From contig JAWPGT010000015.1 in the NCBI GenBank assembly GCA_034638255.1, positions 124,001 to 188,000 on the forward strand: a stretch of DNA of 64,000 bases. Reading direction: 5' to 3'. The stretch's first letter is position 1; every line of letters starts with the position of its first letter. Below, in pieces: positions 51,483 through 63,250 of the stretch. Below the pieces are notes generated by a model. It did no database searches. It was not told the origin of the DNA and saw only the letters and a list, made by a program, of their open reading frames with translations. Origin of the DNA: Coprinus comatus (Eukaryota; Basidiomycota; Agaricomycetes; Agaricales; Agaricaceae). The position numbers were made by a program, and so were the translations under genes.

Positions 51483-54400
51483 TCATAACACTCTAACAAA
51501 ACCATTATTACAATACAAACACATTTCCACCGCTTCCAACAATTCTTCTACAACCCACCCACTCGCAACAGATGGAAGCCAGCTTGGATTATCCAAACTC
51601 TCTCGTTCCGAGAGTGGTAAAAATGCCTTCCTACTACATCCTATACAACTCCTTACTGAAGGCGTAGAAAGTATAAACGTAGTTACTGAACACCGAGCTG
51701 AATTTACACAAAAATAAATAAATAATATTTGTTAATAAATGTTTCATTCTGCTATGTTCGGAAAGAGTAAGGAAGGAAAGACTTACTCCATGAATGACCA
51801 TTCGAACAAACAGCAGTTGTAATATCTTTCAATGGAATAATAACACCACAAGCTGGACAATGTTCATCTGCAGTTTGTAATGTTACTTGTGCCTGTTCTT
51901 GCATAAGTGTAGCCATAGCTTGAGCTTCTTGCCCGAGATCTTTCGGGGATCCCGGTAATAGAGACTGAATGACCATTCTCATAATGAAGGGTACATCATT
52001 AGCTAACAGCGAAAATAAAATTCATTAGCGTACTGGTATGAAGGTTTCTAGGGAAAGTTGTCAAACTCACGTTGTACCAGTTTCGCTACTGCAACCAGGT
52101 GCCTAAGAATCGTGCGTGTAGATCGGTGTGAAATAGCGTTCAACAAGCGTTGTGCAACTTTTCCTACTTCTTGTCTTTTTTCACTATTGCTTGAAAGTTT
52201 CTAGAAGATAGGATGATATAACATGAGATAGGAATGCTATCAAATCAACCTAAGACACTCACCCATGTAAAGTCAGCGCATGACAACTGCATACGTAGAG
52301 CTAGTAGTTCATCATATCCAAACAAGTGTCTTGTTAAACTTTCCCTGAACTTCTTCCGTACTTCATCCGAAAGTGGAACTACGCAAGGTGGAATATTTAT
52401 AGATAATGTATGATCTCTTTCCGGAACGTTCAATGTTTGCAGGATGCGAGAGTGCAGTTCATTAAGCTTATCTGGATCGCTTAGATGGAAGAGGTATGGT
52501 CGTAATAGGTCGAGTGGTCCACGTGCATGAGCTTTTTGTTTGATAAGTACCCAAAACCAAGGTTGAGTGCGTTGGAAACTTACCGATTTTAACACTCTTC
52601 AAGAGACTGCCGAGACCCTCTGTAAGCAAATCATTTGCGTTCTCTACAGTTTCCAACACTTGAGCGACTATCAAGGTAGTACTGTTTTTGGCATCATGTT
52701 TGTAGCTAAAGTCTGACGGGCGAGCAGTCCTAAAACAGATTTGAGTTAAATTATATGGTTTTCTCATACAACCTATTAACTTACTCATGTGCCCAAACCA
52801 AAGTAGAGGAATCACCGAAAGTCACAGACCCAGTAATTCGATTCGCATCCATTACATCAACATCATCCTGTTCTGTCTTGATAAACACAGAACGCGCAGT
52901 TTTCGAGAGTGGATTGATTTCCCCATCTGCTTGAAGAGTTGGCTCGGTTGATAGATGCTCGATAGCATACACAGAACCGTCGAAGAGGGTTAGGACAAGG
53001 AGATCCTTGCTTTTCATGTAGTTCACCCCTGTGATAGGCTGTAGAGACGACGATGACTTGTGAACCCTTTGCGTTTTTAGACGAAAAGTTCGCTCTCCTG
53101 ACCAAACGGATGATTCGCCTGGTGACCAGAGATGCACTCTTCCAGGTTTGCTGAACGCCAAGATTGGCTGTTTGAATGTATTAATACCGTTTGGTGTATT
53201 GGAGAGATAGTAAAAGGGTTACCTCGCGCATGGGAGGAAATATCCATTGTAGAGATGTGATACCAGCCTTGTCAGACTGGTAGATTAACCCTAAATTTTT
53301 AACGTCCAGGTTGAGAGTGTAATTTGGGTTAAGGAGAACGTCGTTCGCCTCTTCAACCAGCGTTTCCGAGACCTGTACTAATCCAACGGCTCCCGTCGCT
53401 GACCCATAGGCAAACACGCCTGTACCTAGGATGAATAAGTGAATATATGCGTCCGAAAATCAGGATTGAAGAATCGTACAAATTCCGGGTTGTTCAGTCT
53501 TCCAGTAACAAAACGCTACATGTGTAATCCATTGTTCACTTAGTGCGATATCATGTACAAGTTCGAGGCTTTCTTCACGGTATCTAATAAAACGTTATCA
53601 GCAAATGTATATATATTATTCCGGAACAACTGATACACGCCTCAAAAGCAAAACGCTGCCAGAACGAGTTCCAGCAATGAGGAAGGATCCGTCTTTACGT
53701 GGTGCAGGCCTCAAGCCGAAGTCAGTCGCAGAGGTCCAGCATATACCTTCGAATGTATAAATAAAAAATAAAAAAGATATCACCATCAAATAATATAATT
53801 ACATACTGGTGATCTGAGCTTTGAGGCATTGTGCGGCCTTTGGTACCTGGGGTGATGTTGAAGCAAGTTTCGCGACCAACGACGGTGTGGCACTGAAAAC
53901 TTTGACCCATTCTCCTTTGAGGGGATTTCTTGCTGCCTTCCACAGACATAAATCCATATTTGAGCTTAGAGTAGCCAGGATACATCTGTCGTGCAGTTAA
54001 GAGGCCAAATCTGGGGGGGTTGGAAAGGCAATGCGTACCCTGATTTAGTCAACATGTTGGACGGTGACCATGCAATTGCGCACAACGACATATCTAAAGA
54101 CCCTAGCGATACAGTTCCCCAATCTAAAGAGATGTGAGAAATGAGCTAAATGAACCAGAGAAGAACACATGCCTTGCCTTGCGAGTGTTCTGGCCATTTA
54201 ATAGGTTCGTTCGAGTCGAACTGCACGATAGTCCTGAACCATCCGACTTGTGGGGGTGACTTGTCAGTACTTCCTTTTGGAACGATTCCCTTCACAACGG
54301 AAGTTGTGTCGAAGGTTATGCCGTATTCAGGTGTCTATAATGCGGGGTTAGGTGCAGAGAACACGTATGATGAACAGATAGGTGTACCAAGATGTACGCG

Positions 54401-54525
54401 ACGTTCTTTGTGCCAAAGCAGAGCTGGCCTTCTGAAGACCATTGCAGGCAGTCTGCTGACGGATGTGTAGTGACCGTTGGAAGATTGAGTGCTGAGTAGA
54501 TCAGTGGAGATGTCATCTTTTGCAT
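51483..54525 (-). CDS. TFIIIC subunit with N-terminal beta-propeller and C-terminal zinc finger (GTF3C4/Sfc9-like)
   Basis: About ten exons run from a Met at 54525 (or 54516) to the stop at 51483. The N-terminal part has WD-like strands, for example HPSADCLQWSSEGQLCFGT, GSFLIAGTRSGSVLLLRRY and ITSLQWIFPPMREPILAFS, consistent with the TFIIIC delta-type propeller. The C-terminal exons have a zinc-finger region: CPACGVIIPLKDITTAVCSN, GHSWTRCS, RTCIGCSRKAF and a last C-x2-C. This matches the TFIIIC putative zinc-finger domain. The protein would be part of the TFIIIC complex recruiting TFIIIB to tRNA-gene promoters. The last intron joins in frame (TGG A|CT CGG). No break was found. Its family members differ greatly in sequence, so the label rests mainly on the C-terminal domain. 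Confidence 0.8.
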
Positions 54526-55248
54526 TTTGCCGAATCCGTCTTCAGCTCATTCAAACCTGTCACACGTGACCTTAATTGAATCGCGTCGCGTCCACGCCCC
54601 TGTCTGAGTACTTGAAGACTTCAAACTTCAGGCGCATGTCTTAATGACCCTAGCCCGGTAGAACCCTGATAGTATAACTGTCTGGAGGCTCGTAGGAGCG
54701 TAGCTGTATATATAGACCTCTCCGATCACTTCTAAAATGGTTGATGAATTTAACATCATGTGGCCAGTGTAAGACAGGATGAATGCTTTGAGGACATAAA
54801 ATAAATAATTAAGTGAATGTTTTAATGAAGGCGGGTGTTGGCGCTTTCAGGAGAAGCTAGATTGAGTTGAACATGCTATAAAGCATCGTAGATAATGATA
54901 ACTCAAGTTTCAGGTTCACAATCTCTCATAGAATGACTTGGAAAGGGGTTCTGTATTCCCTTACTCTTTTATTCAACACCGGCTCAGAATAGATTTGTTC
55001 CATCTGATTTTTCCTTTCGGTTCAGTGGACTGCAACAGCTTGAATGCAACAGCTTCCCGTCCGATGCAAAGCACACTGTCACATACTATTTGAAAGGTGT
55101 CATCAGCCATTCCAAGGTCATGGTACCAGGTAAAGCTCGTCTCGGCAATAATTCTCTCAGGCTCGTAGTATATGAGCTCGCCAACTTCTACTGGTAGACA
55201 TAGAGGTGGAAGACATCAATTCCGACTCTGTGAATCGATTGAACAACT
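54526..55248. other. intergenic, promoter of the MACPF gene
   Basis: No gene supported. A TATATATAGACC element lies near 54705-54716, over 500 bases from the MACPF start, so its role is unclear. Confidence 0.4.
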
Positions 55249-56993
55249 ATGTCTAACCCCAACATACCTGCTCTAGACTTTTTGGGCTATGGTCTAGACA
55301 TGTCTACTGTAACTCCGTTGAACATAAGGACTGTACGAATCCCTAGTTCATCTCTTTGAATATTTCATCTGACTATGCCAATGTTACGTGATCTTAGGTC
55401 GCAGAATCTGTAAAAAGAGGTGCTGTACTTATTGACATAGATACCAGTAACAGTCGCGATGTTGAAATCGGTCAGTCATTCCTATTTGTATATAGTCATT
55501 GTGATCTCACTTAATGCTTATGAATACAGCTGGGAAGACGTACCGTGTTCCTGGGAGTGTCGGTGTTAACACCGATAATTATAGTGCCGACGGTTCATTC
55601 GTCACCTATGCTTCCGGTTCCTCTGCCAACATAGCTTTCCAAGCCAATACCAGTCTCGCTGCAACGTATGGGGCAATTTCTGCTTCAGCCTCTGTTGCAT
55701 ATGCGTTTTCGAAATCCTTTACCAGTACCAATCAATTTGCACTCTACAGCATGAATGTCAACATCTACAATGCTTTTGTGCAAAATTACTTGGCCTATTT
55801 TCAGGATTCAACTGTTGACACATATATTAACCGCCTTAATCTTGTCAAACCATTCCCTCCCAGTAATCCCTCCCAAACTGTTGTCGACAACTACAGGACA
55901 TTCTTTAATATATTTGGAACACACGTTATAACCGACTGCAAATATGGATCCCGGTTCCAATTGGCGAGTAAATTTACATGTCTCTTTTCTTTTTACTAAC
56001 CATTATCTTTAGACGGTGCACGCATCCAATTCAAATACCGAAGTAAACAATAACTTTTCCGCTAACGTCAAAGCTAGTTTTGGTGGTATCATGTCCAGCG
56101 GTCAATTCGACGCTTCCATTGTCCACACCGAACAATTTGAAACTTACTCAAATTACATGATGAAGGCCCTCGCAGTTCGTGGAGGAGACGTTCAACTCGG
56201 TATGCAGATTGAATTGGACGCTACCTCATTTGACGAGTATAGACAATGGGTCGGTACTGCTGGTACCAATCCTTCTATAATGGGCTTCTCTACAATGGAA
56301 TTATGGGACCTCATGAAGATATCTATTATCGAGGACGTTCGTAATTACGCACCTGCTATGCAAGATGCATTCAAGTGGATTGTTCTCCATCCTCAACTTT
56401 TTAGAACCCACGCTTCGTTGGTTATTGAATCTGATTGGGCAGAATTCGGGTTGATGACGCCCAGTGCCATTCTGGAGGTGGACCCTACATCGCCATTCCC
56501 TCAACCAACTAGGACGATGCTTTCGAGAACAAAGTTATTCTGGGGCAGAGAAAGGAGCCACGAGCATTATAGGATGACTATTAAGTATGACGTTTCATAA
56601 TGCGACCCCCACTTGAATGGGTATTCACCTTTTCTCGTTCTCGTTTAGCTTCTACATTATCAATGATGGATCTCCTATTGATTTTTACATTTCTCATGGA
56701 AGCGACGGTGGTCAACATACAGGAGGCCTCGCAATGGCAACTTTCGAGAATGTAAGCAACGATTTATACTGAATGATACCCTCTTTGCTTTTAGATGCTG
56801 ACTTGGAATTCCGAATTGGCAGGCAACATACACAAATGACGAAATCACGGATAACAACTTCAACAGTCAATGGTTCTTCCAGAAACCCGTTTCTTCGGTT
56901 CCACTTCCATCAAGTGCTCACGATCATCGCTATGACCAGGAACGCACCTGGGATGAGGTTCTTACCAATTATCTCAAAAAGAAACTGGAATAG
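55249..56993 (+). CDS. MACPF-domain pore-forming protein, pleurotolysin-B-like
   Basis: Six exons are read: 55249-55332, 55398-55470, 55530-55963, 56013-56584, 56649-56751 and 56823-56993, giving an unbroken product of about 478 residues. It carries the MACPF signature FGTH in FNIFGTHVITDCKYGSRF (about residues 180-198), flanked by Ser/Thr/Ala-rich strands likely to be membrane-inserting hairpins. The C-terminal third would be the beta-rich domain. No signal peptide is seen, as in pleurotolysin B, which pairs with an aegerolysin partner; none is found in this window. The third intron appears to use a GC donor (GCGAGT). A short copy of the C-terminal part follows at 57529-58133. The role (defence, nematode or insect antagonism) is inferred from the family. 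Confidence 0.85.
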
Positions 56994-57003
56994 AAATATA
57001 TCG

Positions 57004-57528
57004 TAGGCAATGTTACATTTGTAGTACTAGGTGAATGTTCAATTACGAATTATGATAACTCTGTTACTTGTATTTGGGTGTGCAGTCAGTATATGATATA
57101 ATTGTTTCATTAGAGTCCTGGTCCGTTGAGTTGATTTAAGCGCAACTTAACATGAAAGGTGTTTGTCGATGATAAGCACTCTAAAGTTGTAACTACAATC
57201 TGGTTTAATAACTACTTTTTCCAGAATCCAGTGCAAGTGTGTGCAACCGTAGTCATTATCCTCTCATGAGTCGGAAGGCTCAAGTCGTTGGTAATATTAT
57301 TATTAGCCACTGATGTGAGTTTAAAATTAGTACCACCTCATAATACTAGCCTCGCAAGTTGCCGCAGAACAGATTTGGCAACCTCTATCATAGTCAAAAA
57401 TTACACTATCTTGTATGGTCTGCGGCCGCTTTCCAGTGTCTATATATACGAGAATCGATAAACTGATCTCCCACGACATTTAGACAAGTTCTCGAATTCA
57501 TGATTTGTGTCCTCACTTCCCCTCCACA
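57004..57528. repeat. downstream flank of the MACPF gene, partly duplicated
   Basis: The 3' flank here (TACGAATTATGATAACTC near 57043, then GCAACTTAACATGAAAG near 57150) recurs after the short copy (TACGAATTATGGTAACTC near 58270, GCAACTTAAGTATGAAAG near 58428). The duplication therefore includes 3' flanking sequence. A TATATATACGAG element at about 57441-57452 lies some 80 bases before the short gene. Confidence 0.6.
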
Positions 57529-58133
57529 ATGACATTAATAAAGCCGGATGCTGTACCTGCTATGCAAGATACACCCAAGTCGACTGAAACCCAACCCCAG
57601 CCTCAACCAGTTAGAACCCATGCCTCATTGGTTATTGAGTCTGACTGGGCTGAGTTTGGGTTGGTGACGCCTAGTGCTACTCTGGAGGTGGACCCTGAGT
57701 CGCCATTCCCTCAACCAACTAGGACAAAACTTTCGAAGGCAAAGTTGTTCTGGGGCGAAGAATGGAGCAGCCAGTATCAGAGGATGATTCTTCGGTATGA
57801 CGCTTTACAATGTTACCACCATTTGGAATGTTGGATCATGGATGGGTAACTTACCATTTCTCGCTCTCGTTTAGTTTCTATATTGTCAATGATGGATCTC
57901 CCATTGACTTTTACATCTCTCGTGGAAGCGACAGTAGTGACCATAAAACAGGCCGCGCGTTTGCAACTTTTGGGAATGTAGGTAACGACTGAAGTTTGAA
58001 CTAAATGATACTCAAGTTGGCTTTTTCACCAAACTGGCAGGCGACATACAAAAATGATCAAAACACGGGTGACGACTTCAATAGCCATTGGTTCTTCCAG
58101 AAACCAGTTTCTTCTCCCACTTCTACCAAGTAA
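57529..58133 (+). CDS. short protein matching only the C-terminal region of the MACPF neighbour
   Basis: Three exons (57529-57794, 57875-57977, 58041-58133) form an unbroken frame of 153 codons. After a new N-terminus of about 30 residues rich in Pro, Gln and Thr, the product matches the last third of the MACPF protein: HASLVIESDWAEFGL, PTRTKLSKAKLFWG, then FYIVNDGSPIDFYIS on an exon of the same 103-nt length. It stops earlier than the full gene. The MACPF domain and its FGTH signature are absent, so it cannot itself form the pore. It could be an expressed single-domain derivative or an inert relic that happens to be open. Intact frame, splice sites and a nearby TATA box favour the first. Confidence 0.6.
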
Positions 58134-58964
58134 CCATAATCATCGCCATGGGTAGGGACGCAACTGGAATGAGGTTCTAACCGTTTACCAACAATAAAAG
58201 ATGTATCGTAGGTAATAGGCAGTATACTTCCAGTGTGTAACAATAGTAGTCGAATGTTGAATGACAAATACGAATTATGGTAACTCAGACCGGTATTTCA
58301 AATAATTTTTTGAGTGGTAGTGTGGCCCCCACTGCTATGATATACTAGCAAGTGTTGCTTCATTATAGATATTAGAGATCTCGGATTAACCATTTTTCAA
58401 TACACGGAAAGTTGATTTCATTAGGTGCAACTTAAGTATGAAAGATGCGATCCTACTGTTTATTAAACCTTAGCTTCAAGTGGGTCAGTTGGCAACTTGG
58501 ATGACGTGTCGCCGGTATAAGTATACCCAAGTTTCTGAACCTTCGATAATCATATAGAATGCTTATGTAATACGCGTGTAGTATAAATAACGCTACCAAC
58601 GCGATGCGCTCTTTTTACTTTTACTTCCTCCGCCTCATATTGATCGAAAATTTCCACTTTCACCATTCACGACTCTTACCCTATTGCAAATCCCCCCATT
58701 TTGTTACATCTGGTCTTTGTAACATCCTGGTGTCTGTCTAAAGCCTTGTCCTCGACTCCTCGGAAACTCAAAATCTTGGCCCCTCCCGCTTGCGCCGTTG
58801 TTGTTTTTACCCATATCTACGTGATTGAGACCAAATAAGGCGCATATACTCAATCAAACATCTGCCCCCAACTCCCCATTTCCCCATACAATCACCTTCG
58901 CGTAACGGTCTGTTTATCTCCTTCCTTGGCCTGAAGCCAAGTCACCTTTGCTTCAAGCATTTAT
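58134..58964. other. region upstream of the Gag-like ORF
   Basis: A GTATAAATA box lies near 58580-58588, followed by a pyrimidine-rich stretch. This could be promoter sequence or an eroded long terminal repeat, but no second copy is present downstream and no terminal TG..CA or primer-binding site is clear. Confidence 0.4.
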
Positions 58965-59843
58965 TTGTTAAAGCTTCCTTTAAGCTTCCGTTCACATCGT
59001 CCGAATTCTGTCTCACCTATGTCACCTGTTACTGAAATTGTTTCTGTTACCAACTATCTTAAAGATCCGGGGAGTGCTTCGATTGTCCAATTTACGGGCG
59101 CACCTCCTGTTTTCAAACCTGGTCGGATCACTCCTTTTTCTTTTGTGGCCTTTGAACGTGCTTGCAAGAGGTTCTTTGATCACGAGGGGATACCTGACAA
59201 ACAAAAAGTATCTCGCCTTTTGTATTGCTTTGATAATGCAGCTCTAAAAACTTACGTGGCTGCCAATGAAAAACTCCTTGTGGGACTGACATTTGATCAA
59301 TTCATTCATCGACTTAGGGACCTTTTCCTCCCCCGGGAATGGGATGGCGAATTGGCTCGTGGGTTGAGGATGCACCAGAATGGTGCTCGATTCGAAGACT
59401 GGGTCATCCATCTTCAGACATGCAACAGCACATTAGCGGCTTTGGGCTCAAAACGTGCTCAAAGTGCGGCATGGCTTCGGGAACATATACGTTCTACAAT
59501 GCATCCCGAAATGGTCACACGGTATAACGATCGCGCTTTGATGGTGAACCTTGACCGACTCAGTTTTGAAGAGTGGATGCGACACTTGCGAGAAATCGCC
59601 AACTCCCTGGAAACTGAAAGAAAATGGAAATTGAAAGACCAGCAGACTAGACATCCCACTCTTGCGGACTCCTCTTCACTCCCCGTCTCAAGATCGACCA
59701 GTACAACTTCCGAACCAACCTCGATTAACATTAACAAACCGCAAACCTCGCGGCCCCTCCGAGCGGTTGAGATGTTTAACCAACCAATGGGGGCAGATCT
59801 TCGCACGAACACGCAGATCCAGAGGATTTCGCCCCGTCCATGA
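58965..59843 (+). CDS. solitary retrotransposon Gag-like protein
   Basis: One uninterrupted 292-residue frame (a Met at 59019 would also serve as start). The central part resembles Ty3/gypsy capsid proteins: PFSFVAFERACKRFFDHEGI, LYCFDNAALKTYVAANE, FDQFIHRLRDLFLPREW and a C-terminal helix SFEEWMRHLREIANSLE, followed by a Ser/Thr-rich tail. No zinc knuckle, protease, reverse transcriptase or integrase follows; the triosephosphate isomerase gene begins at 60281. A second open frame, 59662-60183, overlaps the end and could be a frameshifted continuation. It is either a stripped element or a retained host copy of Gag. Confidence 0.65.
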   Translation: MLKLPLSFRSHRPNSVSPMSPVTEIVSVTNYLKDPGSASIVQFTGAPPVFKPGRITPFSFVAFERACKRFFDHEGIPDKQKVSRLLYCFDNAALKTYVAANEKLLVGLTFDQFIHRLRDLFLPREWDGELARGLRMHQNGARFEDWVIHLQTCNSTLAALGSKRAQSAAWLREHIRSTMHPEMVTRYNDRALMVNLDRLSFEEWMRHLREIANSLETERKWKLKDQQTRHPTLADSSSLPVSRSTSTTSEPTSININKPQTSRPLRAVEMFNQPMGADLRTNTQIQRISPRP

Positions 59844-60280
59844 CAATCCTTTCACGACGCTTTCAAACCTGGTTTATGTTCTCGCTGTCAAACAACGTTC
59901 ACTTGACATCAATCCCTCAAACAAACAAAAAACAGTTTCCCGATTTCAGCACGAAACATTCAGTTCAACCTCTCTTTCTAATTCACTCTTCACCCTCATC
60001 TCCCAGCGGCTTACAACGAAGAGAAACAGTGGGGGTTTATGTACAATCAAAAAGTCCATACTTAAGAAATTGCGTCCCTCCTGTACTAAGATGAATGATA
60101 CAATGTGTTTTGACGAATCGATGACGTACATGATCAAGCGATTAAACGATCAGCCTATTCCCGATCTGGGATTGTTCGTCTAATCTAATCACATCCCCCG
60201 ATCACTTGAACTCTGAGTATTCCATCTCAACCCGACCATATCCGAACAATCGACCTTTACCTTGAACCACTACCTTCACA

Positions 60281-61364
<1,084 letters not shown>

Positions 61365-61635
61365 GTAAAAGTGTGTATAAAAATATGTATTTTTACTTGG
61401 AACATGTCGTATGAGAATGATCTCAACCCTTAAATAGATTTGTGCTTTAGTGCTGTGTAGTATTGCTTCTTGGTTACTTCTTTGAGTTACATATCCTTCA
61501 TTTCTCTAATCCCGTGTTTTTGTATAAGGTTAGGTTAGGCAAGACAGTTAATTAGTTTGTTAGTTAGTGAAGCAAGGGGTAGGCAGTGTTCGGCTTTAAA
61601 CTATGAAAAAAAATTAATGGTACACGATATCTTAG

Positions 61636-62280
61636 TTATATTTGTAAAGAAGACGTACTCTCTTGATAGTCAGCCGCTAATAGTCTACATCATGCATGAG
61701 CCCACTCCGTATTCAAATGACGTTATAGGAGAGGTGGCACTTACAGTTCAAGTACAATGTCTCGAGGCAAACGTTCAGTATATTGATATGTGGGGATTTC
61801 GTCTCTAGGACCAACACTTTGATAATGTGTTTTGAAAACCATGTATTGGACGAGTTTTTCTGCTATAAGAGCTCTAATATAAAGAGAGTAAGCTATCGAG
61901 AAAACGCATAGAGTGGAGTGTATGTAATTTACCTTTGACCAGTAGGACATGTCTTTGTTGATGCTTCTGTATAACTACCTGAATTATTAAATGAAGCGAT
62001 AGTTAAATAACTGAAGAATAAGAATAAACTGAAAAAAAAAAAAAACTCAACTGGAAGAATCAAGCATACTACGTATGGTACCACTTGATTTTGCTACTTT
62101 TCTTCGAACGAGGAATGAGTAACCATCCATACTGGTTATACGTATCCAATCTTTGTCGGATTGTAGTACTGGAGTCACGGTGCTTGTGTTTGTGGTTTCC
62201 TGGTTATAATGATAATAATAATTTTTTTGATGTTATTGTAGGAAAATGGTGAGTCGTACCTCGGGGATATTGGAGTCCAT
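61636..62280 (-). CDS. ELC1: elongin C
   Basis: Five exons are read: 62280-62260, 62199-62052, 61978-61933, 61873-61745 and 61684-61636, giving an intact 130-residue protein. It starts MDSNIPEETTNTST and has the SKP1/BTB-like elongin C fold: WIRITSMDGYSFLVRRKVAK, SGTIRSMLDSS, RALIAEKLVQYMVFKTHYQS, ERLPRDIVLELLLAADY. It acts as adaptor in cullin ubiquitin ligases and with elongin A. The last donor reads GAACT|GTAAGT, so an unspliced transcript stops at the TAA inside the donor. Of two possible acceptors 7-8 nt apart, the first (GTAG|ACTATT) restores LLLAADY, the family's usual C-terminal helix; the second gives a stop almost at once. Confidence 0.93.
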
Positions 62281-63250
62281 GTGAGCTGTAGTGATGATTT
62301 AGAATTTCTCTGAGAATAAGTTACAAGTTGGTTAGATGATGAAGGAGCCTTTTGATGTTAATGAGTAATTGATGTTGGGATGTGATGTTGTATGTTGATG
62401 GACGTTTGGTCAATTTCAATTGACACCTTCTCTTTTGCGAACTTAGGACTACTTACTGCTTACTGGGCTTCTTTCCACCTCGGCGGCATATTATGTGGCT
62501 TCGAAAAATGTTGCTTTCTGTTCTTGTGATGTTACTTGCTACTTATCATGCCCAGGATGGGTTCTGTGCTTTTACTCGACGTGTATCATGACAACGTAAC
62601 AACTGTTCGACTCTCGAAATCTTTCTCAAGTTCTTTCGTCCTCTTGCATTTTTCATCCGCCAAGCAAAGGGGGCATAGTATCAAATCTTTATTGTCAATG
62701 TGATGGACCCTAACTGTTCCATTCGTCCTTTCATCTGTCACGATTCATCGACATCCATTGGTACGATAGGGATCTCTTATATGCGCTTAGTACTCGTACA
62801 TATTGGTATTGGTTCTCTTTGTCGGGTAGGTGCTCGGTTATTGTGGTCTGCCATAGTACATGATGCATGATGTTGACAATAAATTCGTCAGGAATACATT
62901 TGAAGTAACGTTCCGGCGGCCGGTGGGAGTATCTACCTTCGAATCTTTAAAATCTCACCCTCCTCTGGTATCCTATGAAGAGTCTTCATGATTCTGGTTG
63001 GAATCCTATTGTTCTCATTCATATGTGATACGCATTATATGAACTTCCGACCTGATTTTTCGCCGCTCGTGACATCTGTCAACATCTGTCAATACGAATG
63101 TGAGGGTCATGCATGCCCTCACTGACATGTGACTTTCAAAACACCCCAATTCCATTGTAGAAGGATCGGCACAAATGCTCTCAATTCCTTACTTATATAG
63201 GTTTGTTGAGGTGAAGATATCTTGTTCAAGCCTCACAGTGATTTCCAACC
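62281..63250. other. intergenic, nothing recognised
   Basis: Nearly 1 kb between the elongin C start and the P450 pseudogene. No frame or repeat is supported. Confidence 0.5.

Noticed and set aside
58134..60280. Complete LTR retrotransposon around the Gag-like ORF
   Set aside because: No pol domains, no pair of terminal repeats and no target-site duplication could be found.
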